The translations under genes and the position numbers were made by a program. DNA of 64,000 nt from Montifringilla adamsi (lineage: Eukaryota; Chordata; Aves; Passeriformes; Passeridae): contig JAGGNK010012114.1 of NCBI GenBank assembly GCA_017590115.1, positions 813,467-877,466 of the forward strand, given 5' to 3'. This document shows, one piece after another, positions 49,170 through 63,100 of the stretch. The first letter of the stretch is position 1. Every line of letters begins with the position of its first letter. The notes beneath the pieces were generated by a model. It saw only the letters and a program-made list of their open reading frames with translations. It was not told where the DNA came from and did no database searches.

Positions 49170-52100
49170 GTTGTATTTTCATTACTACAGTGTTGACAGA
49201 TGTTATATTCACATAAGGCTTCTACTTAGGGAAATATCTTAAGCACATTAATATTTCTGTGTACTGGAAAAACTACTTCCATAGGTGTAGATTTCCTTCT
49301 CAGAGAATTAAAGGTTTACAGAGATACATCTGAATCCCAATCTGAACTTCCTGATAGTTTAAGACTAGAATTAACATTTTTGCACCACTTATTACATAAA
49401 TAGCACCCAAGTGTAATTCTTGGACTGAGACCTATACATACATCCAAGTTTTCCGTACTTGGTTCTTGATGTAATTTCTGTTGAGGCCAATGGGAGACAT
49501 TCCACTGACTTCACAAAAAATACATCAGGCTGTTGGCTGAGAAAATATTTACACAGAGGAATTCACCCCACCACTAATTATAAGCATGTTTTAAAATTTT
49601 GCTTACAACATTTTCCATTAAGAAGAAAAGCTAACAAACTGAAATGCTCTTTTGAATATTAATTCTGTCTTGACAATATATTGCAAAGACTTTTCTCATG
49701 ACAAATTAAAAAGATCACATGAAATACATATGCTCATTTATTATACACATTCTGTTAAGACTTGCAAAAAAAAATGTATCACTCAAAAAATCCACAAAAA
49801 ACATTTGATCATTCTATCTGTGTTTAAATGCTGATGGAAAACCACTAATTTATATATAGATAAGATTTTAAAAAATTGACACAAACTCAGATTGCATTTC
49901 ATTAATTTTAGAGATTACAATTCTATACAGGTCTCCTGGGAGTGTGAAAGCCAGCTAGTCTTTAATTCTTTGTGAAAAAATTGTAGTTTTTATAGCTAAG
50001 ATTTTGTGCATCTAACAATATTCTGTTTTACTAAGAAACAGAGGAAATTTCCTTAGAACATTAAAAGAAAAAGAATCTTTTAAGAAAAAACCCTACTGTG
50101 AAAACAAATTATCCACAAGTGCTGTCTTGCTAAAGCTAACAACTTCCAACAACTGTTAATTTTGTCTGGTTCCTTGGTGGAAGGTTTATATTGCAAACAC
50201 ATTCCCAGTTATGCTGTAATCCATCTAAAAGGTGCCATGATATCAACACTCCCACAGTGGGCCAAGTCTGTGGGCATGAGGGTAAGAGAAGTGCATCAAA
50301 AAAGAAACAAATCTTGGTTCCTGCAGTTCAAAGACTGGTCCCATTAGAGCAAAAGGAGCTTATTTTGATTTTATGTTTTGTTAAGACAAACTGACATGGG
50401 TTTGTTTGTGTCTATGCGGCTTCTGCCAGATGGAAAGGTTTACTCATCAGAGGCAGCTGTTTTAGCAAATTACCTCACTGTGGTATAATGACTGAATTAC
50501 AACACGCTATTGAAAAAAATCCTTTGGTTCCCCAGTGAGATCATGATAACTAGAAACAATTTCAATAAGATTTTTTATTTACTTTGGAAAGGGTTCAGTT
50601 GGAAAAACTGGTGATACAATGATGTATTTTTTTTGTTCATATTTCTTTTTTATATGTATTAAGCATTGGGGTTGGTTTTGAACTAATGTATTTATAATTT
50701 TCTCTGGAGTGATATATTTCATATTAAAAATATAACTGCAATTACACCAGGAAGGAAGTTACTCTATATGCAATATGTCTTACTGAAAAAACTGTTCCAA
50801 AACTCACAAAGAATTCATTCTTTGCCATTTATACAACTACTTTGTGCTTACATAATTAAAATAATTACAAGAGAAAATGTAAAACAACACAGATAGCACA
50901 AGCTACATACACTCTGCATCCAGAATGGTTATTTGAAGGGACAAACTTTTTTTGGGAGAGTTTAAGTGAAGTAGACTTGGCTGACTTAGAGAGCTGAAGT
51001 AAAATAACCCACATTTTCACCATGTCAATTTCATTGCTGTAACTTTTTCTAGAAACAAGATTAGCATGTTGGAAAGTAAAGTACCACAGAACCCTGGCAT
51101 TTGGCAGGGTCTTGGTCCCTTGGTCGCAGAGGTGCCTTAGGAGGTCTAGTAAATATTGGCTGTGATGTGCTCTGGCAGAAGTTGTGCTTCCTGTGGCTGC
51201 TGCAGCTACAGCTGCCCAGCACTTGCATTTGTTGAGGCAATGTCAGTTTTGTCAGCTTTTTTTTCCCTAGCTCCATTTTGAGATATTTGTTACAGGCTGT
51301 ACTTGCAAAATGAGACCTGAACTGGATCACAAAAGGCCTTCCTTGCTCTTGAATTGGCCTAAGTGTCCTTCCAAGCAAAGGGGGTTGTAGGGATCCTTGC
51401 CCATGCACAGAGTGTCCCTGGCAGCAAGACACTTCACAGAACCTGCCCCTTCAGACGGTGAGGCTAAAAAGCAAAATCCTTGTGGCTTCCTTTCTGATCA
51501 AGCTGCTCCTTTCCTTTGACTATTGGAGTGGAAGATGAACTTTCTCTGCTGTTCATGAATATTTTAGAACGCAGCTACAGCGATTGACCAGATGCTCCTT
51601 TATGAGCCCCCGGCCTCTTAAAGAGCCACTTTCCTGTGCCAGACACTTGCAAGGTACTTGGTAAAAAAAATTACAATTAACACAAAAAATCTGTTCCCCA
51701 CACTATTTTATACAGGATAAAATGAGCAGCAACAGCCTACATAACAGCACTAGAGGCTTGATTGCAAGACAGCTTGACACTGTTTATGACATCTGGCCAC
51801 AGGCAGGGCACTCTGTACATACCACAGCATTATTTTAGGACCTTCTGGAGAGGATATAGTACTTCAGCTTGGTTAGCCAGTTCTATGGTTGCACAGTTCA
51901 TTGATCTTGGACAGCCTCTGTGGACCAGGAGCCGCAGCAGCAAATTTAGTCTAGACAGAGCTCTTCTTTACTTTTATGATTGCAAGTGTATACTTAGAAC
52001 AGACAACTTCACTGAGCTGATTCACAGTGAAGCCCACATTGTATTTTCAGAAGCACTGAACAACACAAAAGCCACCAGTAATTTAAAACTCTTTCCACCA

Positions 52101-55100
52101 TACATGGTTGTCTTTCATTTTATTTCTCACCAACTGTCCATTTTTTATATGGTATTGTGTAGTTCTTTGCAGTTTCCCTCACCACTGAATCACTTCAGCA
52201 CTTGTGCCATCTGCTGTGCATACTTTCACCATATATTTACCATCTCTATGATTATAATAACAATTTCTCATTATTATAATGTTTCTTATTATTAAGAAGA
52301 AATTCAGGTTCCACTGTCACTTTTTGCCAGTTCAAAATGAGTAATTTATTATTATTCTACTTAATTTCTTTATTCAGAATGCACAACATTTACACAGTTA
52401 TCATATGCTGAATATACAGTATAGGGTACACTCAGTTAGCACTGTGTGGCAAGATATGTAATATTTGTGCCTCATATTTGTATCTGGATATTCAGCTGTA
52501 AAGTCTGGATTTTGCTTACATAATTCACATATTCTGAAACCTGAGAAGCATTATNTAATCAGATACAACAGGGGAGTCCTTTTTCAGGAATATGTTATTC
52601 AATTCCTAAATCAGAGAAAACCTTCATGATTATCCTATCTCTAGTCCACCTGAGAAACCAGCTCAGTGTAATAGCTTGTTTTTCCCTAAGCATACATTAG
52701 GGATTTATTAACCTGCAGTGTTTCCTTCTTTATATCACGAAGCATATCATTTGGGGAAGGATCTTTAGATAGCAGCACCACTTGGGAAATCTGTTGGAAA
52801 CTTACACTCCTGATAAACCTTGTGTTTGCTGGGCACTGGGAGGGGAGGTGGGTATGTGAGCAGGCAGGATTGACAAGTTACAGGCAGAAAAGTGGGCTGC
52901 TGTCAGGGAAACTGCTGGGTGGCAGGGGGAACCATACTGGGAAGAACTCCTGGGAGTGAACACTGGGGTGTGGGGCTGGCGGTGGCTGCCTGAGCTGATG
53001 TCTCTGGTCCCTTGTAAAGGCAGACAGTCCTGCAAACAGCCAGTCATCAAAAGGGTCCACGGAGCTGCTGTCTCACGTCTCCACATCTTCCACCAGCCAT
53101 GAAAACACTTTCCAACACCCCATAGCAAAACTGAAACCTTTAGTACAAAACCAAAGCCACAGAAGCTGTAAAGTGTCACAGGAAATGAAGCAGAAAAGGA
53201 CACTTTTAATGTACTATATCCATGAAGTAACAGGAAATGTGGAAGTTAACAGGTGACTTTAGAAGACAGATTACACCACAGACAAAGACAAAACAACTGC
53301 AATAGGCCTGCCAGTATGACCTTGGGAAAATTTTTTCCTGAAGACATATTTGTCAAAATATGTGTGCAAATAATATTAAGATGGAAACCTTGATCTTGAG
53401 CCACATTCAAATTTGGTAGCTTTCTTCCCCACAGTACCCATGTTCAACAAATTTTTTGTGAATCTGTGAAAGGAATTCTTTGCACTTATTTAAATGTTCA
53501 TTTGTGCATAGTGATTGCTTGGAAATTCCCATTTTGTCAAGGGATAAGATCTGCCCAATGATGAATGAGTTTCCAAAAAATCAGAAAACACTTCTGACTG
53601 AGAAATAAACTGTTTTTTTAAGGTCTTATTGTCCTTGGTCACTGTTCACAGAGGTGGGAAAACATACTGCTCTTATTTAAAAAATCCACATATTATTTCT
53701 TCCCTATGACATGTGGAGTGCTAACTTTTCAAAGAGAAGTTTAGTAGAATTTGTTTAACACAGGCAAAGCAAGACAATTTTTTCTTTTCCTTCACAAAAG
53801 TGATGAAACTATATTCTACAGAAGTGAGGAACTTTCTATCCAAGACAAATTGAGTGTTTCAGACTTATCACAGTTTATTTTTTACTGGATACCGAATAAA
53901 GGAGTATTAAAATGTGAAAGCACAGTGTTTTTGAAAAGACACTCACTGCCTTCCAAGGAATTTTAGAAAGTATTTCACAACACTGAATTGCTGACAAACT
54001 GGAAATATCTGGATGAGACAATGGACTTTCAAATGTGTAAGGTTTTCATTTTATTAACCAGAGCACATGTAACTAATCTTGGAACCCAGATAACTATTCT
54101 TTTCAAAGCAATTAGTCCTGCTTCATTAATATGCTGCTTAACATTTGCTTGGGACTTTCTTTTGATTTTTTTTTCCCTCATGAGTGAAGTATATTTTGAA
54201 TTTTTTAAGAAGATAATTAGAATAGATTGCATGCATTAAATCTGGGAACATCTACAGGCAGGCACTCCAGAAGGCAAGAGATTGACATTCAACCTTGAAG
54301 TGTTAGAGAAGTCATAGACATTTGGACTGAGACATGAGAGTCTCAATTTCCCTTGTATATTACAAAGAAGAGATGGATTTGGCAATGTGCAAGAAGAAAA
54401 GCTTATCCTGGCTGCTCATTAAACTTCTACCTTCCTGTGGCTCTCTAATTTTGCAGAAAAAAATGTAAGGCAATAGTAACATAAAAGAATCAGGAGTAAT
54501 TTTGCAATGTCATAATGTATCATTTGGAGAATTATTTACTATTTTATGGCGTTACCAGAGATTACATAGTTCTGTCCCTATTACAAATTAATTCAACAGG
54601 CATTCTTATGAGTCCTGCTATCAGCTAAGATTTTTGTTTTGGTTTGGTTTTTTTTCTTAATGAAATTCAGTAATTATTATTCTGTCTTGATCTTCTTGGA
54701 ATCTCTTAATGGGTCTTGATATGACAGAAGATGTGAAGGTGATGGCATTTCTTATCAGCCAGTTGAAAACCTCACAGTGAACATCAAGCTGTGGTGCAAA
54801 AGCCTGGATAAATCTCTCCTTCACAGCACCTAAAGCCAGAGAGCTTTTTCAGATCTCATCTGCCACGATGGTTCCTAACCCCTAACAAGTCAAATAACAT
54901 CATTTAAATCAAAGCTTTTCAGTCCAGTGCAGAGAAAATGTGACAAACTGAGGTGCCACTCCCAGAAGTCCTTAGACAGTAAAGGAGCAGTGTTAAGAGA
55001 GGCAGCTACAGTAGGAAGTTGCAATGTGTCTCTTTGCCCTATGAAAGATGCATGTGTCCAAAGACATTTCCAAATATAGATTGTCTTTCTCCTTGCTTGA

Positions 55101-55979
55101 TTTTTAAGTGACCTTTGATTTGGCACTGCACAGATGCCCCAAACACGCTGGAGTCTGGAGAGATCACTCCCTCTGCCATCAGAGATAGGTAGTAGCTCCA
55201 TTTCATATTTAGCAAGGAGTGATTTCAGATGAAGAAAGAAGTGAAAAGAAAGCAACAAAACTATTGGAATGCCTCATAAAAAGGTCTTTCAACCCAAATA
55301 TCCCTGTTTCACATTATTAGGCAGGAGCTGGATCTATTCTCTCCCTTTTCTTTTCAGTAATAAATAGTTTTTATTGATAAAATCAGTTCTATTAGCATTA
55401 CCAGTGAAAATTCAGAGCAAATAGTTGCTCAATACCACACATGCTTCTGAAGAAAATGGACAAAACTGTGAGCTCTGACTGTCTCTCCTGGATTCAGCTG
55501 AGGCATTTTCTGCTGCTGTGGCTTGTTCTAGTATGTGAGCTTTGAACTAGGACAGCTGAGGAACCAGTACATATTCACATCTGCCATGCCCACTTCAGGG
55601 CAGTAACCTTTGGCAGCAGCACAAAGGGACAGCTGAGAGCAATAACCTTGTAAATATTCCCATTACAACTTGCCAGAAACTGTGAGTCAGAGTCCCTGAC
55701 ATGAAAATGTTATCTGGAAGATGATGGAAGATTTGTGATGCATTTTTTCATGTCTCAAAATAACGTCTCATCTTTCCCTGGTCGGTGTGCTTCCTTACTC
55801 CCACAGGCACATCGTTTCTCATCGTTTCTTTCCTTCACACTGCCACTGCAACTAATTCACCTGGAGCAAAATCCTGCTCATTTTTGTTGCCAATCCAGCT
55901 GATCAGCACAATGCAGTCTGAGGGTTATTTTTTTTTTTTTTCTTGAAGCGTAGTTAACTGGATAAACCCTCTACCCAGC
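49170..55979. other. Unique non-coding DNA, no gene seen
   Basis: Almost 7 kb without a recognised exon or interspersed repeat. It holds the window's longest open frame (177 codons, 51762-52295, plus) and frames of 133 and 123 codons on the minus strand (52802-53203, 51061-51432) in two more GC-rich patches. None has a domain, signal peptide or repeat signature that I recognise, and no splice or promoter context supports them. Confidence 0.55.
52555..52555. other. Single ambiguous base (N)
   Basis: One N in otherwise resolved sequence: an unresolved base call, not a gap. Confidence 0.99.
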
Positions 55980-57240
55980 AGCATTGCAATTGACAGCCAT
56001 TTCTCAGAGGCAGTCTCCCTCCCTCAGCGTGCTGAACCATTACACAAGCTAAACTCATCATGTGTGAGGGCCAGGCCAAAAACAGAGCCCCAGGCTTCTT
56101 GAAACGCAAGCCAATGTGTTAAGCAGCTAAGCACTCAGCCTGCCTGCCCTGTGCTGTAGCTACAGCAATGCTGTAGCCATCTCATGGGGCCCTCTGTAAG
56201 TGACCTGCTGCTTCCTAACTGATATGCCTTGGTACAGTATAATCATGAATCTCTAACAGCTCTATACAGTATCTTGCTAGTCTAATCAGGTATTTTATTG
56301 GTAGAGTATACTTCTTTAAGCTAGCATTTCATTTGCCTCCTTTGCCTTGTAGAAATCCTGCTGCTGAGGCAATGGATAGCTGTAAAGCTAATGGTCTTTT
56401 TCAAACTCCCCCTTCTGAGAGAGAAAGAGAGAAAGAAATCACAGTAATCTCCAGCCTTTTGTGTTAAAATAGAAAGAAAACAAGAATCATTCCAAAATTA
56501 TGTGCCAGGCAGCCTGTATTAATATTTATGTTGACATTAATATTGATAAGGATGCACCTTATGCTTTGTTGTCTACCCCCAGCATCCCTAAGTCCCCCGT
56601 TATTCAAGCTAGTAGCCATTACCTTGCATCTCCCTCTGTACACAAAGCTTCAAACAGCCTTGGCAGGGCTCCAGCTCACTTACGCTTAAATGGACACTCA
56701 AGCTTCGACGGACACACAGCTAAATAGAGGCCAATAATTCAATACAGTATGGCTGTACTGGGGCTTCTAGTAAATCCATCAGGCAGTAAATATCATCTGA
56801 AGCCAATGCAAGCTTTTATCTTTCCAATTTTGTGTATGTCTGTGTGAAGCCCAGGCATTCAGCGAATCATGTAATTTATTCTGCAGTGCACAGCCTGGGC
56901 TGTCTCAGACATCATATTGACTTTTTTTCCATCTGTCAGGGGCAGTCACTGCTACGCTTTTGTGCAAACGCATCACATTGCATTTATTTATTTATTTAAT
57001 CCACTCTCTAGCGCAATTGGGCAAGGACACATTTTTGCAGATCAACAAATACTAAGAAAAGCATCTGAATATCATTACAACAGCATGTTAAACATTTGTC
57101 CTAACCAGTTTGTTAAATCAGCAAATGCACTTCCAGCAAATGCTTGTAATGGCTCAGGAAAGACTCCCTACTGCAATGTTTTATTAAACCTCAAATATGC
57201 CCTGTTATTTTCTTTTGCTCTTTAGGTCAGTGGAGATGCC
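55980..57240. other. Candidate conserved regulatory stretch
   Basis: A unique stretch with a texture unlike its flanks: balanced composition, no repeats, and dense homeobox-like TTAAT/ATTA cores (56517-56545), a GATAAG (56545-56550), TTTGCAT-like and TTTATTTATTTA words (56985-56999), plus a palindrome GCTGTAGCTACAGC (56153-56166). Open frames of 75 and 102 codons cross it without domain. Developmental enhancers in bird gene deserts often look like this, but motif density alone is weak evidence. Confidence 0.2.
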
Positions 57241-58249
57241 AGTATAATGTAAATAATACCAAACAGCTGGGCTTATTGACTTGTGTTCTGTGTTTGAGAG
57301 GATTTTCACATACAGTGGATGATACAAATAAAAAATATTTAGCACAAATCAGGGTAGTGTTGTCTTCCAGAATTGTAGGGATGAAACTGCCCTTTCAGGG
57401 AGAGGAGATGTGCACACTCCATGACAGCAGCAGGGCTGGCTGGCTGAACCTTCATCCCAGGAGTGGGCATGTGGCATCAGTGACAACTTCATCCTTGGGG
57501 TCTCCCTGTATACTGGGGGAGGTGACAGGAGAAAAGCACTAAGTCTAGCACTTAAAGCTGGCATTTGCTAGCACTGAAGAACTGTTCTGCCTGGGAGATA
57601 CAAAACCAAAAAGCCTTGGCCAGGAAGTTCAAGGTCAAAATGACACACTGTGGAAAGCTTGTGACTGCATGGCATATTTTAGCTGCTGGACCATATATAC
57701 ATGTCCCTGTTATAGCAAAGGAATTAGTCTGTTATCTCATTTCCCTGAAATAAAGCTAGGTTTTGTTTTCAAGGGAGACAGTTGAGACTTACATAGCTAC
57801 TGTCTACTTTAAAAAGTAGGTCCTCTTTTGGAAAAATTCACACATTGCATATATATACTTTTTCCCCCAAACTTTCCAAACATGTTGCTCAATATTGAGT
57901 ACCTATCATACTAGTATACAGAGCTTGGTTCAGAAATCCTCCAGGGTTACAGAAACAAGAAACATACATCTGTGGGAGCTCACCAAACTTAGAGCCCAGA
58001 CCTGTGTGATTCTACTGTCTTTAGTGTTTGTGACTTGTTTTAAGGTCAAGCATATAGGTTTTAGTACAGATGCATCCACACCACAGGCATACTTCCCTTT
58101 TTAACCAGCGGTAATCAAATTGCAAGGCCAAACTTGAGCTGCTAGCATCTGTCTCTGCAACAAGGGATTGCAAGGACAGAGCAGGAGTGTTTGGTGGTTG
58201 CAATCCGATGTGGCAAGATTTCTGGCACTGGGGATGAGTATGGAAACAT
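57241..58249. other. Unique non-coding DNA, no gene seen
   Basis: No exon or repeat recognised; open frames of 88 and 110 codons lie in opposite directions and lack domains. Confidence 0.55.
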
Positions 58250-58333
58250 AGAGATATGTGATGACTACTGTGGCCTTCATCATGGCAATGCAGAGAGATG
58301 AGGACTACTGCAGCCTTCACTGTGCACGATGCA
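58250..58333 (+). repeat. Imperfect 42-bp tandem duplication
   Basis: 58250-58291 and 58292-58333 both follow the plan AGAGA...GATGA..GACTACTG..GCCTTCA....G.A.GATGC with scattered substitutions and small shifts. A divergent local duplication in otherwise unique DNA. Confidence 0.6.
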
Positions 58334-58804
58334 GCAGCAAACACTGCAGTCACCTTAATATGGGAGTTTCCTTCTTTTTCACTTTTTCTTTAGCCCAGGA
58401 AAGTTACTATATTCCAGCCTTTGCCCCTCCTGAACCCTGTCATTCAGCAGTTGATCAGAGATTCTGTTGTACACTGCTGGAGTGGACATGGGAGATGTGT
58501 CCTACCATGGGCATTTTCTTGACAACAACAATTCTTTAGCGATGCAGGAGTCTGAGATTCATACTCCAGTCTGGTACCCACCTGAGGGCAATGTCCATAA
58601 TCAGATATGCAACAGCTGCTGTTGGGCTATAAACTGGAACACTGGGGTCTACTGAGACAGATTTATTACCACTGACACGTAGCTGATATCTGGCTCTTCA
58701 GATATTTTTTTCTTGGGCCAAACCAGCATATTTTCGTAAGCCAAAGGCAGGGATACTAGGAACTCAGGGAAATGAAAGCTCCAAAGACTCCTGGAAAACA
58801 TGTA

Positions 58805-58842
58805 GGTAGAGCAAAACAAAACAAAACAAAAAAAAAAAAAAA
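58805..58842. repeat. (CAAAA)n and poly-A tract
   Basis: Four CAAAA units run into an A17 homopolymer. No retroposon body precedes it that I can identify. Confidence 0.85.
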
Positions 58843-59548
58843 AGGCAGACATCTTAAAGCCATGAAATATACTTAGGCCTTCAGGAACTCTGAGAAATAA
58901 GGCCAGTCTAATTATGCTACAGCTACATGACAAGGAAAATGGAAGACAGCAGGTAGGTTATTTGCCAGGACAGCAAAAGGAAAACAGTAAGATAGCGTCC
59001 AATGTGATCTTCCAAAAATCATAAAATATTTGCGAAGGTCATGAGCCACTAATCAGTCCCGTAGAAATTTGAACCAAAAATGTAAATTTCAATAGTTGTA
59101 GTCAGTAGGCACTACCCAAAAGAGGGAGATCTCCTTGTCCTTGATCGGTTCCAATAAAAGTGAAAATCACACATCCAGACTGCTTTGTGGAACAGGGCTT
59201 GAGTTCAAAGCCATCCCACACCTTTGTTTGGTCTTCACTGCCAGATAAACCATTTGGCTTATGGCACTCCAGACTCAGACAAAATACAATGCTGTCTGCT
59301 CCACCAGAAAGTTTAGATGCAGTGGAAGAACATCATCAAGATAGCAACAGTACACAGACGTAGTTGTTTAAATAAAATAATGTTATATAATTCCTCTCAG
59401 ACAGTGTACCTCCAGCACAATTTGAACCTCACTGGCAATCATAAACTGTAGAAACTCTGCATTTGAATAGGAAAGGGCACATTAAGGAAGAAGAAATTAG
59501 TGATAATACTGCTGCTATTCTGTGGGCATGATACCTCTAAACCAGTTT

Positions 59549-59653
59549 TTCTTGAATTTTCAGTAGCTTTCATTGTTTTTTGTTTGGCTTGTTTTGTTTT
59601 TTTTTTTTTTTTTCCTTAAAAAAATCAGAAAAATCCCAAAACAGGGTTAAAAA
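59549..59653 (+). repeat. Left copy of a duplicated segment, cut by the gap
   Basis: From TTGAATTTTCAGTAG through a T-rich part, GGCTTGTTTTG, a run of about 17 T, CCTTAAAAAAATCAG and ATCCCAAAACAGGG to the gap edge. The same order of blocks recurs at 60004-60111 with roughly 15-20% difference over the non-homopolymer parts. Confidence 0.8.
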
Positions 59654-60003
59654 NNNNNNNNNNNNNNNNNNNNNNNNNNNNNNNNNNNNNNNNNNNNNNN
59701 NNNNNNNNNNNNNNNNNNNNNNNNNNNNNNNNNNNNNNNNNNNNNNNNNNNNNNNNNNNNNNNNNNNNNNNNNNNNNNNNNNNNNNNNNNNNNNNNNNNN
59801 NNNNNNNNNNNNNNNNNNNNNNNNNNNNNNNNNNNNNNNNNNNNNNNNNNNNNNNNNNNNNNNNNNNNNNNNNNNNNNNNNNNNNNNNNNNNNNNNNNNN
59901 NNNNNNNNNNNNNNNNNNNNNNNNNNNNNNNNNNNNNNNNNNNNNNNNNNNNNNNNNNNNNNNNNNNNNNNNNNNNNNNNNNNNNNNNNNNNNNNNNNNN
60001 NNN
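59654..60003. other. Assembly gap, 350 N
   Basis: Run of N. The true length is unknown because the two flanks are copies of one another, so the gap could hide further repeat units or hold almost nothing. Open frames read across it are meaningless. Confidence 0.99.
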
Positions 60004-60111
60004 TTTAATTTTTAGTTGATTTTATTTTTTTTTTTTTGGCTTGTTTTTTTTTTTTTTTTTTTTTTTTTTCCTGTAACAAATCAGATAAATCCCACAACAG
60101 AGCTGAAAAAT
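60004..60111 (+). repeat. Right copy of the duplicated segment
   Basis: Begins TTTAATTTTTAGTTG, followed by about 14 T, GGCTTG, a run of about 27 T, CCTGTAACAAATCAG and ATCCCACAACAGAG, matching the left copy block by block. Homopolymer lengths differ most. Confidence 0.8.
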
Positions 60112-63100
60112 CAAAGCTATGTTATTGCTGGTCTAGGTCCTTGCATATGTTGAATACTGGAATGATACTAGCTATAGTGAAAACCACAACAATTGAGTAG
60201 TCTGGGCTTTCCTGAATCAGACCCTCAATATATAGCCTAAAAAAATGGAACTGAAATTACACTTTTAAACATTGGCACAGAGGAATCTGAGTCTCTTCAC
60301 TGCCTGCACTCCTCCTTCTCATCCTCCTCTCTTTCCACAAGCTCATATATGCACACATGCAGAGAGGCAATAGCACCCAAACATGCAGTCAGTGCGCCCT
60401 TATTAACCTCCAGTTAGAAAGTACTGCCTTGAACACATTACTTACAGTACAGGGAAAAGCAGCATGCTGCTTTTCTAAAGAAACAAATTAAAAGGCAACT
60501 CACTGAGCAATTCTCCAACACCTGAGAGCAATTAATGTAAGCAGAAACAGGAAACATCATAAATTATTTAAAACAAAATGAATACATAACATTGACCTTC
60601 TCTAGCACTCACCAGTTTTATACCTCCATCTGAATAAACTCAGGGGAGACAAAACCACAAGACAGTCGTATACCACAGGCTAAAAAGTGCAGCAAATGCT
60701 GAAAGAGAGCTCTCTGTCTCCATGACTGTTATCAGCATTTTTAGTTCTGCAAATGAGAATTAGGCTGTCAGTCTCTCAGCTTTGATACATGCACCCTTGC
60801 TGAAATTTTGAAATCCTGTATTCTTTACTGTGCATTTCAGGCTTGTCTTGTCAAAAGAAGCAAATCATACTATTCAGACTGCATGAGAGTGATCAAAGAA
60901 CAGTAGATATAATCTTCTGTGAGTTGTCAGTCCCTGAATTTAATGAATAAAAAGAAAAATAGGTATCCATAGGTCATGCTGATTTGGTCAATGCAGAGAA
61001 GGTGTTTGTAAGGCTCCAGAGCAGCTGCTTTCCAGAGCTCTATGTGTTTTTTAAATGCAGAATTGATGGTCCTGAGGAAAATATTATAGTGCACATTATC
61101 ACAAACTTGGATGTGGGCAGACGGGATTTCAAGGGAACATGGAGTTTATTAGCTGATGCAACTGCTGAACATAACATACAGCAGAAGGAGAAGGATATTT
61201 GGCACTCTAATGTCTGTTGTTCCCCCAGCTCCTATTAGCAGTTTCAAGGAAATTCACAAGTGCTTCAGGCTTGCACAAGGTCATCTGTTTAAAATCCTCT
61301 TATAGACATCCAGAATCTTGACTAATTGTTTCTGATAAAGTGCACTACGTCCTTACCAAGAAGTCTAAGTAGATTACTAGTCCTAAGGATAAGATTCATG
61401 TTTTTATTGCTCTTACGGTGCTATTAAGGACATTTCAGGCTTTCCATCATTGTTTTACTCTGTTTCGGAAGGATAGAACTGCAAGAAGTGGCAGAGAACC
61501 AAAGAATGGCATATAGGGTGTTAGCATACAAGCTATTAAAATAAGTGGTGTGTTAACTGTTGAGTTTTAAAAGAGAAATAAATAAATTATGCCAAATACT
61601 GCCAGGCATTTTACTTATATATTTATTTACTGTAGCTCTGTGACTTTCAATGATTTCATTAGAAAGAAGTTTAGAATACAATATTTCTTCAGTGTCATCT
61701 AAACGCCTTTTGCAGAAGGAGGAAATCTGAATGATTTGTCTCTGAAGAAACCCAATACTGCTTGCAGGTACCACATTCAGCACCAGCACAGTGAAACACT
61801 TTTCCATGCAGGAGCTCTTGCCAAGTTGCTGCAACCAGTGCCGAGGAGTGACAAGGCAGGGGTAATCCAGGAACCATGGGAGCTAGTGGAGGAGAAGCTC
61901 CAGCAAGAATGGGAAGATGTGGAGAACAGTTCTCCAGGATATACAGAGTGACTCTGCAGGCAGGGCAGGTTTGGCCTTTGCTCAGTGAACCATCCTCCCC
62001 CAGCAGCAGCAGTGGCATTGTGGTTTCCCAGAGCTGGCTCTGTGGCACAATACGCTCCGGCACTTAGGCCAGCTTGTCCAGGCACCAGCCAGGACATGCA
62101 CTCCTTGCATTCCTCCCACGAGGACTCCTGTGCTGGCTATCCTGCACAGGAGGATGAGCTACAGGAACTATGAGGTGTAATCTGTTTGGTGGGTTATGCA
62201 CAGCTGGAGCCACAGAAAGGTAAAGAGAGAGCTTCATAAAGGAGATATTTAGGAGTATAAAAATAGAGTCATGTCCAAAAAATTAGACCCCTTAGTCACA
62301 GCATCAGTCAGGCATACCTAACAAGATCCTTAAATGTGTTAAACATCTTATTATAAATAACTTCTAAAGAATTGACCCAGTTCATACAGTCCTTGGCAAA
62401 GGAAGAGATCAAAGCCAGACTTTTTTTGCAGCTCCTACCATGGACCTCTAATCACTGAAGCTCTTTCCCCAGTGCACATCCTGAGTACTTGGGACTCAGT
62501 GCAACAACACATATCTGGAGCAAAGGCTTCAGCAGGATCCAAGAGCAGATTGGATGTTTACATAGATATTAAAACTTGCTTGAGTTGAGAAAGTATTAAA
62601 AATGAGAGCTTTGGAGGAAATGTTAACTCTCACAGTTCAAGACTTAGTTAATGGGAGGGAGCATCTATGCAGAGCTTAGAGAAAGGCTTGTCTTGGGCCA
62701 AGAGGCCAAAGAATCAGAGAGTACCAATACCAATACCAGAGGTTTTAAGTTTTGAAAATATTTTCATTCACTTATTTCAGAAGCCAAATAAAATGTACCT
62801 AGAGGCCCTTGGAGGTGATCTAGGAGGCAGTGGTTTACCCCTGAAAAAATCAAAAATTCTCTGACTGTTTGTCTGAGTGAATGATGCAAGTTCAGAAAAT
62901 CATGATAAACTGCTAAGAAGTAGATGGTTTTAAATGAAAAAATTAATTTGTATTTTTACTTTTATGCAGAAAACAGTGCTGTATATGGTAAATATCCTTA
63001 CCTGTGGTATATAATAACATATCAATATCTCAATTTGTAATATAATTTAACATAACAACACTTGAACTAAAGCCAAAAATGTCTTCCATGCTCACCCACT

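Noticed and set aside
51061..51432. 123-codon minus-strand frame in a GC-richer patch, considered as a processed pseudogene or exon
   Set aside because: Cysteine- and proline-rich but matches nothing I know; no poly-A tail, target duplication or splice sites to support either reading.
51762..52295. Longest open frame (177 codons, plus)
   Set aside because: No domain, signal or family resemblance; the last third is simply AT-rich hydrophobic translation. Low local stop density explains it.
52802..53203. 133-codon minus-strand frame
   Set aside because: Overlapped by another minus-strand frame of different translation; no domain.
56100..56170. tRNA-like words and palindrome GCTGTAGCTACAGC, considered as an RNA gene
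   Set aside because: No complete cloverleaf or acceptor stem can be drawn.
59580..60008. 142-codon frame with unknown residues
   Set aside because: It reads through the assembly gap.
61695..62097. Several overlapping open frames on both strands in a GC-richer patch
   Set aside because: Frames conflict and no product is recognisable; CpG is too scarce for a CpG-island promoter.
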